Shown here: positions 14,669 through 22,455 of the stretch, one piece after another
How positions within the stretch are numbered: the first letter of the stretch is position 1
How the letters are laid out: every line of letters begins with the position of its first letter
DNA from: a virus
Strand: one strand, 5' to 3'
Length of the DNA stretch: 56,802 nucleotides
IMG/VR virus record: IMGVR_UViG_3300049053_000110
Span: 1-56,802 of that record
Notes under the pieces: generated by a model
Seen by the model: the letters and a program-made list of their open reading frames with translations, nothing else
Database searches by the model: none
What the model was told of the DNA's origin: nothing
Made by a program: the position numbers and the translations under genes

Positions 14669-14914
14669 ATGGAGCAGTATTATTTTAAAACCAGAGGCGA
14701 TGAAATAGATGTTGATTGCATTGAACCATGTATGGTAAGAAGTGGAGTTATGATAGGTAGTGTTGTTTGTCAAGAGTGCAAGCATTGTACACATTCAAAT
14801 GCTACAGACATCTTTGGATGTAGTTGGATTGCTTGCGAAAGGATAAATGAAGCTACGGCATTGCCGAATAGCGATAAAGGCGTACAAAAGTGCGACGCAA
14901 CAAAAGCTAAATAG
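14669..14914 (+). CDS. Cysteine-rich small protein, possible zinc binder
   Basis: An 81-residue protein with cysteines at about residues 17, 21, 34, 37, 40, 51 and 56 (including C-Q-E-C-K-H-C), enough for a zinc site. It has no other recognisable feature. It is probably a small cytoplasmic metal-binding or nucleic-acid-binding protein; this is an inference from composition. Confidence 0.55.
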   Translation: MEQYYFKTRGDEIDVDCIEPCMVRSGVMIGSVVCQECKHCTHSNATDIFGCSWIACERINEATALPNSDKGVQKCDATKAK

Positions 14915-14952
14915 CATTACAAATGTTTGGTAACCAATAAACAAAGAAAACA

Positions 14953-15312
14953 ATGGAAGCAAAAGATATAGCTACAGGGGATAGAATAATAGCAGAATTT
15001 GTCTCATTAAGAGTTGATTCTTTGAATGGTGATACTTGGATTGTGGGCCATAATGGAAATGAAGTATGGCACAATGAAAGTTCTGAAAATTGGGCTTTCC
15101 ACACTTCATTCGATTGGCTTATGCCTGTAGTAGGAAAGATAAAAAAGTCAGGGGATTATTATTATAGTAAGCATTTTTTAAGCAGACATGGGGCAGAAGC
15201 TTCTGAAATATTAGATCGCATTGATTTGGCTTTAACTTCTGTTGATATTGAAGCCGTTTGGCAAGCAGTAGTAGCTTTTCTTGAATACTATAATCAACAA
15301 TCTAAACCATGA
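14953..15312 (+). CDS. Hypothetical protein
   Basis: A 119-residue protein with a beta-rich first half ending in F-H-T-S-F-D-W-L-M-P-V-V and a helical second half (V-W-Q-A-V-V-A-F-L-E-Y-Y). I associate this arrangement with small proteins of Bacteroidota mobile elements; the function is unknown. Its 3' end overlaps the next gene by 4 nt. Confidence 0.55.
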   Translation: MEAKDIATGDRIIAEFVSLRVDSLNGDTWIVGHNGNEVWHNESSENWAFHTSFDWLMPVVGKIKKSGDYYYSKHFLSRHGAEASEILDRIDLALTSVDIEAVWQAVVAFLEYYNQQSKP

Positions 15313-15494
15313 GTAAAGACATAGCAGAGTTAACGAGAAATAAAATAGTTATCACTACTACCAGAGATGGCGAGGTGCAGACCGATGAATATTTAGTATC
15401 TGATAAGGTAATAGCTAAAATTCAAAAATTCTTTTCTGATATAGAAATGAAGAAGGAAGAGGTTAAACGACGCATAATCAATTCAAAGCCATGA
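15309..15494 (+). CDS. Small hypothetical protein
   Basis: A 61-residue charged protein with short beta-strand then helix pattern. ATGA overlaps on both sides couple it to its neighbours. No family is recognised. Confidence 0.5.
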   Translation: MSKDIAELTRNKIVITTTRDGEVQTDEYLVSDKVIAKIQKFFSDIEMKKEEVKRRIINSKP

Positions 15495-16600
15495 ACAAAG
15501 AACCCCGCATCTATCTAGAAGAACTAGGTAAGCTATTGCCTTTGCCGGAAAAGTTTAAGCCTATTAAAAAGGTTGATGAAACAATCTTAGACCGTCTTGA
15601 ATATGAAAATGACATGCACTTTTACAACTCATGGCTAAATTCAGGCATTACTGTAAGCCCTGAACTAAAAGAGATATTAAAGGATGGGGGAGTGTATGAT
15701 CTGAATGAGTTTGGTATTGAGGATTGCGAGACTTGCGGAGGTGATGGTAAAGAAACCTGCAATAATCCAGATCACGGACTTATAGGTGCAATGGGCTTTC
15801 ATGATATTGGGAGAATTGGATGCCCCGTCTGTGGGCATGACCCAAATTTTAAAGTTAAAAATGGTGGGGCTTGCGATCAATGTGATGGTAAGGGAAAGGT
15901 TGCTGTACCATTACCACAAGCCATAGAAGATAAGCCCCTGAGTGAACAAAGCGATATTGAAAATGAAGCTAATTCCCCAAAATTAACTCCGCAGGAATTT
16001 ATTCAGAAAACAAAAGCAATGTTGAAGCACATCTATGAAAGCTATTCTAAGTATGTAAAGCATGAGCAAATACCAGATAGTACTTGTAATCGGTGTGGAG
16101 GCTTTTTGTACATAGAACAAGGTGGAGTTGGTGATGTAGATTGCCCTTCATGCAGGGGAACCGGAATGGAGTACGAAAGCGGTTTTGATGCAGAAGGCTT
16201 TAGCGAATTCATTGAACATGGAATTATGTTTGGCAATCAACCATTCCTTGAATTAATGGACGCTCAAATAATCGAAGAACAGAACCCTACTGCCAGTAAT
16301 AGTGTATCTGCTGTTGATTGGGAGAAAGATTTTAGTAATTATTGCCTGGTTAATTTAAAAGTTGATGTTGAAGAAATATTTAAAATCATTGACTACATAA
16401 AGACTAACCTATTATCCACCACACAGCAGGAGTTACAACAGTTAAGACAATGGAAGAAAGAAGCACTTGAGGTAATGCAGGATTTTCAAGAGATAGGAAG
16501 ATTATTAAGAATACCATTAGGGCATAGCGTGAGTGAAAATATTATTACTTATATCAAAAAGCTATTATCCACCAAAGAAGAAGTAAAGGAAGTTTTATGA
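15491..16600 (+). CDS. DnaJ-like zinc-finger hypothetical protein
   Basis: A 369-residue protein with two Cys clusters: C-x-x-C-G-G at 79-84 with C90, C-P-V-C-G (111-115) and C-D-Q-C-D-G-K-G (128-135), then C-N-R-C-G-G (near 198) and C-P-S-C-R-G-T-G (near 219). The C-x-x-C-x-G-x-G pattern is that of the DnaJ central zinc finger, but there is no J domain. The C-terminal 80 residues are helical. It could be a chaperone-like or adaptor protein; the function is unknown. It overlaps both neighbours by 4 nt. Confidence 0.6.
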   Translation: MNKEPRIYLEELGKLLPLPEKFKPIKKVDETILDRLEYENDMHFYNSWLNSGITVSPELKEILKDGGVYDLNEFGIEDCETCGGDGKETCNNPDHGLIGAMGFHDIGRIGCPVCGHDPNFKVKNGGACDQCDGKGKVAVPLPQAIEDKPLSEQSDIENEANSPKLTPQEFIQKTKAMLKHIYESYSKYVKHEQIPDSTCNRCGGFLYIEQGGVGDVDCPSCRGTGMEYESGFDAEGFSEFIEHGIMFGNQPFLELMDAQIIEEQNPTASNSVSAVDWEKDFSNYCLVNLKVDVEEIFKIIDYIKTNLLSTTQQELQQLRQWKKEALEVMQDFQEIGRLLRIPLGHSVSENIITYIKKLLSTKEEVKEVL

Positions 16601-16824
16601 ACCACCGATCAGGAACCAAATACCAAATTGTAAAAGGCGAAGGAAAAGGAAAATATTGCCTTGCTCTCCCATCCGATCAGCGGGAGGATTATCTAAAGAG
16701 AGGAAAGTTGTTTGTTCGCCTGTATGATGATCAGGGTCTCCAACATCGGACCGTGGTGGAAGACAAAAAGGTTTGTGCACTCATCCACCTGGAGAAAGTA
16801 AAATATTGCGGAATGCAAGATTAA
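16597..16824 (+). CDS. Small hypothetical protein
   Basis: A 75-residue basic, beta-rich protein. Its ATG overlaps the stop of the zinc-finger gene. No motif is recognised. The next gene begins 11 nt after its stop. Confidence 0.5.
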   Translation: MNHRSGTKYQIVKGEGKGKYCLALPSDQREDYLKRGKLFVRLYDDQGLQHRTVVEDKKVCALIHLEKVKYCGMQD

Positions 16825-16835
16825 CAATTATACCA

Positions 16836-17054
16836 ATGAACCCTGAACTAAAAAACACACTGAAGCAAAAGTCAAAAGAAATGTACCGGTGCCTCACCAT
16901 GCTCGATGCGGCACTTCTTATGAATAGTATTGAAAAAGCGGAAGAGCAATTAACCAAACTAAATGTATTAATCGCTTCTACCATGGAGGCAATAAAATCT
17001 AATCCCAATGCAATCGACATTCTCACAGAACGTGAAAAAAGGCCGCAAGCTTAA
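16836..17054 (+). CDS. Small helical hypothetical protein
   Basis: A 72-residue helical protein with alternating charged residues. The frame is open from 16773, but the ATG at 16836 avoids overlap with the preceding gene. It overlaps the XRE regulator gene by 47 nt, so translation of the two is probably linked. No family is recognised. Confidence 0.5.
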   Translation: MNPELKNTLKQKSKEMYRCLTMLDAALLMNSIEKAEEQLTKLNVLIASTMEAIKSNPNAIDILTEREKRPQA

Positions 17055-17346
17055 AGGCTGGACACAAGAGCGGGCAGCATTCATGGCCGGCATGAAGCGG
17101 GCAACCTGGGGCTCGTATGAAGATAGCAGAGCGTTCCCCTCTGCCGATAACCTTTCTAAAATTGCAGATGCATTAAGCGTGGATGATGATCTTTACAACT
17201 TTATTAACTGCGATGATTTTTACACGGCCACGGGCAGGCGAAGAAAATACAACAGGAAAAACAAAGTCTCTCCTATAGAGAAAAAATACAACTCACTCCC
17301 CGCACCCATCCGGCACACAATTGATACACTTTTGGGGCTCTGCTAA
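17008..17346 (+). CDS. XRE-family HTH transcriptional regulator
   Basis: A 112-residue protein with an N-terminal HTH_3 domain at about residues 7-63 (G-W-T-Q-E-R-A-A-F-M-A-G-M-K-R-A-T-W-G-S-Y-E as recognition region, then the N-L-S-K-I-A-D-A-L closing helix) and a basic C-terminal tail. XRE proteins are the usual cI/Cro-type regulators of temperate phages. Unusually, it is encoded in the direction of the early operon rather than next to the integrase, so it could be a Cro-like or late-timing regulator. Its target operators are not identified; the palindromes at 47-66 and 93-135 are candidates. Confidence 0.75.
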   Translation: MQSTFSQNVKKGRKLKGWTQERAAFMAGMKRATWGSYEDSRAFPSADNLSKIADALSVDDDLYNFINCDDFYTATGRRRKYNRKNKVSPIEKKYNSLPAPIRHTIDTLLGLC

Positions 17347-17417
17347 ATAGTTTAACAAGAGGCGCAAGCACATTGTTGAGGTAGTATTGTATAACGCCAT
17401 CCACCACCACCTAAAAC

Positions 17418-17861
17418 ATGCTTGTAGTCACTAACCCACTTAAACGAGAGCATGCCCTTATAGGCAAGGCACTCGAAAAAGATTCGCCGGAAATCTACGA
17501 ACGGCTGAAATCTCTTTTTTGCGACACACCGCAGGAAATAAAATTCAAAAAAGTTCCAGCTTACTTTCTTCTTTACTGCGAAGTGTACAACATAAGCGCC
17601 GATGCTAACCTGAACACCCCAGAAGATCGCCGTGTATTTGTTGGTGCGATGGTTCGCCTGTTAAGGACGGACCTGCTTAGGCCGTCACTGATCAAAGTGA
17701 GGGTGCGTTCCGGCTTCAATAAAATCCTTTACGAAACATTAGGTGTAACCGAAAGGCTGATGAATTACTACATAGGACAGGTGGCTATGTGGCTCCGTAC
17801 TGATGAAAATTTTAAAGCAAGAGTTTCCCAGGTGGTTGAAGAATTAACCAGGGAAGATTGA
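17418..17861 (+). CDS. Hypothetical protein before tRNA
   Basis: A 147-residue, mostly helical protein, basic, without signal peptide. The C-terminal half (L-G-V-T-E-R-L-M-N-Y-Y-I-G-Q-V) could form a helix-turn-helix, which would make it a possible activator, but the match is weak. It follows the XRE gene by 71 nt and ends 8 nt before the tRNA. No family is recognised. Confidence 0.5.
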   Translation: MLVVTNPLKREHALIGKALEKDSPEIYERLKSLFCDTPQEIKFKKVPAYFLLYCEVYNISADANLNTPEDRRVFVGAMVRLLRTDLLRPSLIKVRVRSGFNKILYETLGVTERLMNYYIGQVAMWLRTDENFKARVSQVVEELTRED

Positions 17862-17869
17862 ATATAAAC

Positions 17870-17944
17870 CGCGGGGTGGAGGAGTGGTTCCTTGCCTCTT
17901 TGACTTGGAGGAGACCGGTAGTTCGATTCTACCCCCCGCAACCA
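17870..17944 (+). tRNA. tRNA with anticodon GAC and C1:A72 mismatch
   Basis: A complete cloverleaf of 72 nt plus encoded CCA. The acceptor strand CGCGGGG (17870-17876) faces CCCCGCA (17934-17940): six pairs and a C1:A72 mismatch. The discriminator is A and CCA is at 17942-17944. D-stem GAGG/CCTT has a GG loop; anticodon stem CCTCT/GGAGG has loop TTGACTT (anticodon GAC, valine); the T-arm is GGTAG-TTCGATT-CTACC. Position 8 is T. A C1:A72 mismatch is the hallmark of initiator tRNA, but the anticodon is not CAU and the three G:C anticodon-stem pairs are absent. Position 37 is T rather than a purine. Confidence 0.85.
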
Positions 17945-17945
17945 G

Positions 17946-17972
17946 AAAAAGGAGCTTTAAACGGCTCTTTTT
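17946..17972 (+). terminator. Terminator after tRNA
   Basis: GAGC (17952-17955) pairs with GCTC (17964-17967), and the flanking A-run (17946-17950) pairs with the T-run (17968-17972) around an 8-nt loop. It lies directly behind the tRNA. Confidence 0.7.
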
Positions 17973-17988
17973 AGTTCTTTGAAATAAT
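17971..17988 (+). promoter_or_regulatory. Second boxA-like copy
   Basis: The 16-mer AGTTCTTTGAAATAAT at 17973-17988 is identical to that at 2452-2467. The 13-mer TTAGTTCTTTGAA (17971-17983) recurs at 31973-31985. The element follows the terminator of the tRNA and precedes the promoter of the DUF932 gene. The role is inferred, not shown. Confidence 0.35.
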
Positions 17989-18055
17989 GGGTAAAAAGGC
18001 AAAAGAAAGCTGAAAATAGCTTTGAAAATCAATTATTTACAAAATAATTTGATTA

Positions 18056-18089
18056 TTTGCTACTTTTTCAAAAATAGTTGTATATTTAC
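18056..18089 (+). promoter_or_regulatory. Bacteroidota-type promoter of DUF932 gene
   Basis: TTTG (18056-18059) and TATATTTAC (18081-18089) are separated by 21 nt. They match the Bacteroidota consensus TTTG at -33 and TAnnTTTG at -7 except for the last G. A second TTTG (18048-18051) lies slightly upstream. It sits 45 nt before the ATG at 18135 and after a terminator, so the following gene has its own transcription start. Confidence 0.55.
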
Positions 18090-18134
18090 GGTGTCATTCA
18101 ATTACATCATTTAAACACTTTAAAAACTACAATT

Positions 18135-19067
18135 ATGAAACAAGCTTCAAATTTTGCAGACTCTTTGATTGGTTCAGCAATAGAAAATGTTCAAGCGGAT
18201 GCGGTTAACGAAATGCTCGATAAATACGGACTTAATTGGAACGTGAAAAAGGAAGGGCTTTATTTGCCTGGCAATATCGAAACTTCATTTTTTGGCATTG
18301 TTCGCGAGGATACAAATAATTGCTTTCAAACTTGCAAAGGTTCTTATGTGCCTTATCAGAATAAAGAGCTTGCGGAGTTGGTTTACAGAATAGGGGAAAA
18401 AACGGGCTATGAAATTCACAAGGGCGGCATGTTCAATGGCGGTGCAAAAGTTTACATACAACTGGAAACGGGCATCGTTAATGGCATAGGAGAAAACAAG
18501 GATAGTATTAAAAAGTACGTGACGGCAATCAATTCGCATGACGGCTCAACTTCTTTACGTTGGGGGCATACAAATATTACTATTTCGTGTCTCAACACTT
18601 TCAACGCCGCATACCGTGATGTTAAGAATAGCGCCAGGCATACGCAATCTATTCAACGCATAGTTGAACAATCATTAATGGAACTGGAAGCACTCGAAAA
18701 AGTTGAAAAGTCAATTTTTGATACTTATTTCAAGCTCGCTGAAACGCCTGTTAAAAAGGTGCATATTGAAGATATTGTTTTGCAAACTATTGACGTGGAT
18801 ATTTCGGTTACTAAGGACGTTTTAGAAAAGGAATACAGCACCTATAGGCTCAATCAAATGCATGAATTACTCGCATGCATTCAAAAGGAGATGAAGCAAA
18901 AGGGTGAGACGTTATGGGGGCTATTTTCGGGCGTTACCAACTACACTACGCATAAAATGAGTGCGCCAAAAAGAGACAACGGGCGCTTAGAAAGCAAATA
19001 TGTAGGCGAAGGCTTTCGGGTTGACAATGATGTTTTTGATGTAATAACGACAAAGTTTTTAAGCTAA
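18135..19067 (+). CDS. DUF932 (phage/plasmid-like) protein
   Basis: A 310-residue protein of the DUF932 family (TIGR03299-type), common on phages and plasmids, with unknown function, possibly in DNA modification or anti-restriction. Recognisable parts are the S-Y-V-P-Y-Q-N-x-E-L-A region near residues 66-76, and W-G-H-T-N-I-T-I-S-C-L-N-T in the middle. The frame is open from 18078, but the ATG at 18135 fits the promoter just upstream and the family start. It has its own promoter and a strong terminator, so it is a single-gene unit. Confidence 0.75.
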   Translation: MKQASNFADSLIGSAIENVQADAVNEMLDKYGLNWNVKKEGLYLPGNIETSFFGIVREDTNNCFQTCKGSYVPYQNKELAELVYRIGEKTGYEIHKGGMFNGGAKVYIQLETGIVNGIGENKDSIKKYVTAINSHDGSTSLRWGHTNITISCLNTFNAAYRDVKNSARHTQSIQRIVEQSLMELEALEKVEKSIFDTYFKLAETPVKKVHIEDIVLQTIDVDISVTKDVLEKEYSTYRLNQMHELLACIQKEMKQKGETLWGLFSGVTNYTTHKMSAPKRDNGRLESKYVGEGFRVDNDVFDVITTKFLS

Positions 19068-19075
19068 AGCCAGGC

Positions 19076-19098
19076 AAGGGGCTTCGGCCCCTTCTTTT
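19076..19098 (+). terminator. Intrinsic terminator with UUCG tetraloop
   Basis: AAGGGGC (19076-19082), loop TTCG, and GCCCCTT (19087-19093), followed by CTTTT. It lies 8 nt after the DUF932 gene and is a very stable hairpin. Confidence 0.85.
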
Positions 19099-19132
19099 CA
19101 TCAATCATTTATTCAACTTCAAAACTCATTTT

Positions 19133-19555
19133 ATGTTTATTCTAAAATTATATGATCGCAAAGGCAGAGAGTTGAACACGGGCGACATAGTAAAAATATC
19201 GAACGGCAAGTATTTTACTTTTTGGGCAGAGGTAAAGTATCTGCAAAAAGAAAAGGTTATCACTCCGTTCCATACGTTCAGTTTCCATTCCTTCGAAAAA
19301 GTTGACAAGGTTCCTGAAAATGCTACAAAGAGCACTGAGGATCGTTACAATATTTGGTATGTGTATCAGGACGAAGCAGAGGAAGATAAAGAAGCAAATA
19401 AATTCGAACAGTATTTGATGGATTGGCGCATATGCGAGCATTTGTTAGACGATAAGTGTTTTAGGATTGCTTTAATCGAAGGGAAAAATGTCGGCACTGG
19501 TTTTCCTCCAGGTGGTCCAAACGACGAGGCTGCGATGATAGCAGCACACGGTTAA
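19133..19555 (+). CDS. Hypothetical protein
   Basis: A 140-residue protein. The N-terminal part reads L-Y-D-R-K-G-R-E-L-N-T-G-D-I-V-K-I, like small beta-barrel phage domains; the C-terminus is acidic and helical, then glycine-rich. No function is recognised. It is flanked by terminators on both sides, so it is another single-gene unit; no clear promoter was found in the 52 nt before it. Confidence 0.55.
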   Translation: MFILKLYDRKGRELNTGDIVKISNGKYFTFWAEVKYLQKEKVITPFHTFSFHSFEKVDKVPENATKSTEDRYNIWYVYQDEAEEDKEANKFEQYLMDWRICEHLLDDKCFRIALIEGKNVGTGFPPGGPNDEAAMIAAHG

Positions 19556-19560
19556 CGGCA

Positions 19561-19582
19561 AAGGGAGCACGAATGCTCCCCT
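19561..19582 (+). terminator. Hairpin terminator
   Basis: AAGGGAGC (19561-19568), loop ACGAAT, and GCTCCCCTT (19575-19583). The stem is strong but the T-run after it is short, so termination may be incomplete. Confidence 0.6.
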
Positions 19583-19644
19583 TACTTGTCATTCAATTGC
19601 AAACACTTAAAAGCATCTACAAATGAGGTGCAAAGGTAGATTTT

Positions 19645-20340
19645 ATGGAACTAATAATAAATTTTTCTGGCGGCAAGGATAGTTCGGCAATGCTTGCTTA
19701 TCTGTGTGAAAAATATCCAGAAATTAAAAAGCATGTTGTTTTTGCTGACACCGGATGGGAACATAAAGACGCCGAGGCCTGGTGCCGACAAATAGTTTCA
19801 TCCTTTGGATTGGAATTGCATGTTGTTCGAAATAAGAATAAGACATTGTTGACTATGGCGGAACAGCGAGGCAAGTTTCCAGGCATGCAGCAAAGACAAT
19901 GCACCAGCGATTTAAAACGCGATCCGATTGCCAGTTGGATTCGAAACAATGTAAAAGATAAATTGATCATTAATTGCTTGGGCATTCGTTCTGAAGAAAG
20001 CAGCGGGAGGAAAAAACAAAGAAAGCTAAAGCGGAATAATCGGGAAACAAATTCAATGCGCACTATTTGGGATTGGGCGCCAATTAAAGATTGGACAGAA
20101 AAACAGGTCTTGGAATATCTTGAACAAAAGGGCATACCACTGCATCCCGTGTACAAATACCTGCATCGATTTTCTTGTCGTGTGTGTATTTTCATGCAAG
20201 AGCATGAGATAAAGGCTGTAAGCGAAAATGATCCCGAGGCAATTGATATTATTTCAAACGTGGAGAGGAGAATCAATTTTCACATGACACAAAGCGGCTT
20301 TATTGATGAAATTATCAAACGTCAAGCAATCGTTGCATAA
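19645..20340 (+). CDS. PAPS-reductase-like PP-loop protein
   Basis: A 231-residue member of the phosphoadenosine phosphosulfate reductase family (PP-loop ATPase fold). The PP-loop S-G-G-K-D-S is at residues 8-13; R-Q-C-T-S-D-L-K and G-I-R-S-E-E-S are the following family blocks, and a C-R-V-C pair lies near the C-terminus. The enzymes activate with ATP or move sulfur; phage copies have no proven substrate and may modify DNA (as DndC does) or tRNA. The next two genes are tightly linked, and a second PP-loop gene follows, so the three probably act together. Confidence 0.8.
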   Translation: MELIINFSGGKDSSAMLAYLCEKYPEIKKHVVFADTGWEHKDAEAWCRQIVSSFGLELHVVRNKNKTLLTMAEQRGKFPGMQQRQCTSDLKRDPIASWIRNNVKDKLIINCLGIRSEESSGRKKQRKLKRNNRETNSMRTIWDWAPIKDWTEKQVLEYLEQKGIPLHPVYKYLHRFSCRVCIFMQEHEIKAVSENDPEAIDIISNVERRINFHMTQSGFIDEIIKRQAIVA

Positions 20341-20341
20341 A

Positions 20342-20551
20342 ATGAAGAAAAGAAGAAAAAAAGGAAGTGGCGGCTACCGGCCAGGAGCCAAGAGGCCTTT
20401 AAAATACGGAGAGCCTACAGAGATTGTTCGCTTCAGTATTCCCATTTCAAAGACAGATCAAGCTAAAGAGATTATGAAAAAATGGCTAAAACAATTCGAG
20501 GCGCCAAAGGTATCAGGTAAGCCTGACGGCTCTCAACATTATTCTTTATGA
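20342..20551 (+). CDS. Small basic protein, possible ribbon-helix-helix
   Basis: A 69-residue basic protein. After a lysine-rich start comes G-G-Y-R-P-G-A-K-R-P-L-K-Y-G-E, then R-F-S-I-P-I-S and a helix, a pattern compatible with an Arc-like ribbon-helix-helix DNA-binding fold. The ATG at 20342 is chosen because it starts 1 nt after the preceding stop; the frame is open from 20303. It overlaps the next PP-loop gene by 4 nt. Confidence 0.5.
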   Translation: MKKRRKKGSGGYRPGAKRPLKYGEPTEIVRFSIPISKTDQAKEIMKKWLKQFEAPKVSGKPDGSQHYSL

Positions 20552-21252
20552 CAGTATCGAGCGAATATAAAGACAGCACGGAGCTAATGCAGAAAATGGC
20601 AGCACGGACAAATGGAACGTGCTTGCTTGCTTTCAGCACAGGTAAAGATGCTCTTTGCGCATGGGTAGAGCTTAGAAAATACTTTCACACTATTATTCCT
20701 GTTTACTATTATCTGATTCCAAAGCTTTCATTTATTGAGCGGTCGTTGTCATACTACGAGGAGTTTTTTAAAACTAAGATCATAAGGCTTCCCAACACAA
20801 ACTTGTATAAAATGCTCAATTATCAGGTTTATCAAACGCCCTCGACCATAAAAATTATTAATGCATTCGCCCTGCCAATGGTCAACAGAGAGCAATTACT
20901 AGGGTATTTAAAAGAAGATTTAGGATTAGATAAGGAATGCTTTGTTGCCATTGGAAACAGAATGTATGACAACCTTGCCAGATACAGGTCAATAACAAAG
21001 TTTGGCCCTGTTAATCAAAAGAATAAAACATTTTACCCAGTGTATGATTACAAAATAGCAGATGTTCTAAGCTCTATAAAACAAGCAGGGGTGCAATTAC
21101 CTGTGGATTACAGGCTATTTGGAAAAACGTTCGACGGCTTGGATTATCGGTTTTTAAAGCCAATAAAAGAGCAATACCCCGAAGATTTTGAAAAGATCAA
21201 ACAATTTTTCCCATTGGTTCACCTGGAAATTATGCGCTATGAGCAACTTTAA
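20548..21252 (+). CDS. Second PP-loop ATPase-like protein
   Basis: A 234-residue protein with a PP-loop variant S-T-G-K-D-A at residues 30-35 (A-F-S-T-G-K-D-A-L), fitting the adenine nucleotide alpha-hydrolase / PAPS-reductase superfamily. The following blocks differ from the gene at 19645, and no zinc or Fe-S cysteine cluster is seen. It could be a partner subunit or substrate-specificity factor of that protein. It overlaps the neighbours on both sides (4 and 14 nt). Confidence 0.65.
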   Translation: MTVSSEYKDSTELMQKMAARTNGTCLLAFSTGKDALCAWVELRKYFHTIIPVYYYLIPKLSFIERSLSYYEEFFKTKIIRLPNTNLYKMLNYQVYQTPSTIKIINAFALPMVNREQLLGYLKEDLGLDKECFVAIGNRMYDNLARYRSITKFGPVNQKNKTFYPVYDYKIADVLSSIKQAGVQLPVDYRLFGKTFDGLDYRFLKPIKEQYPEDFEKIKQFFPLVHLEIMRYEQL

Positions 21253-21646
21253 AATTAAATACGGCAGTCAGGGCGGCAAGAAAAGCATTTTCGTTAAGCA
21301 GCCAAAGACTACCAAAATAGATTACCCTGGCGAGCCAAACTTAGAGGTTGATACAGAGGTTGAGTTAAATGAACTTCAAAAGCAGTTCAGGGAAAAGGCT
21401 AAAAAAGAAGCAGAGTTAAAGGAGAAAAACACGTCTTCCGAGTATTGGTCATGTATCATTTTTGAAAACCAAGAACAGCGGGACAGTCTTTACGAGCTTT
21501 TAGGGTTACGGGAGTCAGATAATCAGTATATAAACGGCAAAAAGCTTATAAGGGCACTAGAATTGAAAATTGCAGAAATAAATGAAAAGGCTCCAGGGAA
21601 ATTCAAGTGCAATAAAGAGTTGCTGGAGCTTTCAATGAAACCATAG
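21239..21646 (+). CDS. Hypothetical protein of PP-loop operon
   Basis: A 135-residue protein. A charged N-terminal half with a coiled-coil stretch (E-L-N-E-L-Q-K-Q-F-R-E-K-A-K) precedes a compact C-terminal domain with W-S-C-I-I-F-E-N-Q-E-Q-R-D and Y-I-N-G-K-K-L, a pattern seen in small phage proteins. The start at 21239 overlaps the PP-loop gene by 14 nt; the frame is open from 21188. The function is unknown. Confidence 0.5.
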   Translation: MSNFKIKYGSQGGKKSIFVKQPKTTKIDYPGEPNLEVDTEVELNELQKQFREKAKKEAELKEKNTSSEYWSCIIFENQEQRDSLYELLGLRESDNQYINGKKLIRALELKIAEINEKAPGKFKCNKELLELSMKP

Positions 21647-21780
21647 TATTTTTATTTTTTAACCATTAAAAATTAAAGTTGAGTCAGAAGAAGAATTGAT
21701 TCTACGCTACGCCAACTTTCTGGGTTGAGCGGGCTGTCTTTAACAGGCAGGAGAGGCGTTACAGGTTCTTAATCATTAGC

Positions 21781-21812
21781 AAGGCTCCACCATAACCGGT
21801 GCGAGCCTTTTC
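21781..21812 (+). terminator. Hairpin terminator before packaging genes
   Basis: AAGGCTC (21781-21787) pairs with GAGCCTT (21803-21809), followed by a short T-run (21808-21811). It divides the PP-loop operon from the packaging operon. The 130 nt before it carry no convincing gene. Confidence 0.6.
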
Positions 21813-21824
21813 CAATTTACCACC

Positions 21825-22436
21825 ATGAAAAAGAAAGCCACCAGGAAAACCCCACCTAAAGCAAAGCCAAAAAGCTCTGCCAGGGGAAAACATGTGAAAA
21901 AACCTAAGCCGAAATCCACAAAACCAAAACCTCAGCATGTGGATAACGGCAGGAACGAGAAAGGGCAATTCGTTGCGGGCAACGCCGAGGGTCACCGTTT
22001 TGAAGAGGGGCATAAAGATTCTGAAAAGTGGACTCCCGAAACAGTAATACCCGTTATGGAAAAAATGCTCAAGCATCTTACTACTGATCCCATGGCAGAA
22101 GATGAAGGTGACAGTAAACCCATCAACGTGGTTAGAGCCAACGATATAAAGCTCGCCGGAGAAATAAGGTTGATGTTCGGGGTAACAAAACAAAGGTGGG
22201 CTGAATGGATGCAAAAGTTTAAGGATCATGCCGTTATTTCCGACCTCAGTGCGCAAATTATGGAAATCCTTGAGTGCCGTTTGATGTATTCAGGCACTTC
22301 AATGGACACATTTATACTTAAGAATCACTACGATTATACGGACAAGATCGATACTACTTCAAAGGGTAAAGAAGTGGGCACAGCATCATCTTTCCTTGAC
22401 CTATTAAAAGCAGCTTCCCAACAACCGAGTCAATAA
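21825..22436 (+). CDS. Terminase small subunit-like protein
   Basis: A 203-residue protein. A lysine/proline-rich N-terminal tail (residues 1-40) is followed by N-E-K-G-Q-F-V-A-G-N and a helical DNA-binding and oligomerisation region. The position directly before the large terminase, the length and the basic N-terminus fit a small terminase subunit, which recognises the packaging site and forms rings. There is no strong motif, so the assignment rests mainly on context. Confidence 0.65.
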   Translation: MKKKATRKTPPKAKPKSSARGKHVKKPKPKSTKPKPQHVDNGRNEKGQFVAGNAEGHRFEEGHKDSEKWTPETVIPVMEKMLKHLTTDPMAEDEGDSKPINVVRANDIKLAGEIRLMFGVTKQRWAEWMQKFKDHAVISDLSAQIMEILECRLMYSGTSMDTFILKNHYDYTDKIDTTSKGKEVGTASSFLDLLKAASQQPSQ

Positions 22437-22455
22437 ACAACAGGCTATACAACAA

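Noticed and set aside
17844-18032. Minus-strand frame across the tRNA and terminator
   Set aside because: It is the reverse complement of a well-formed tRNA and its terminator; typical false frame.
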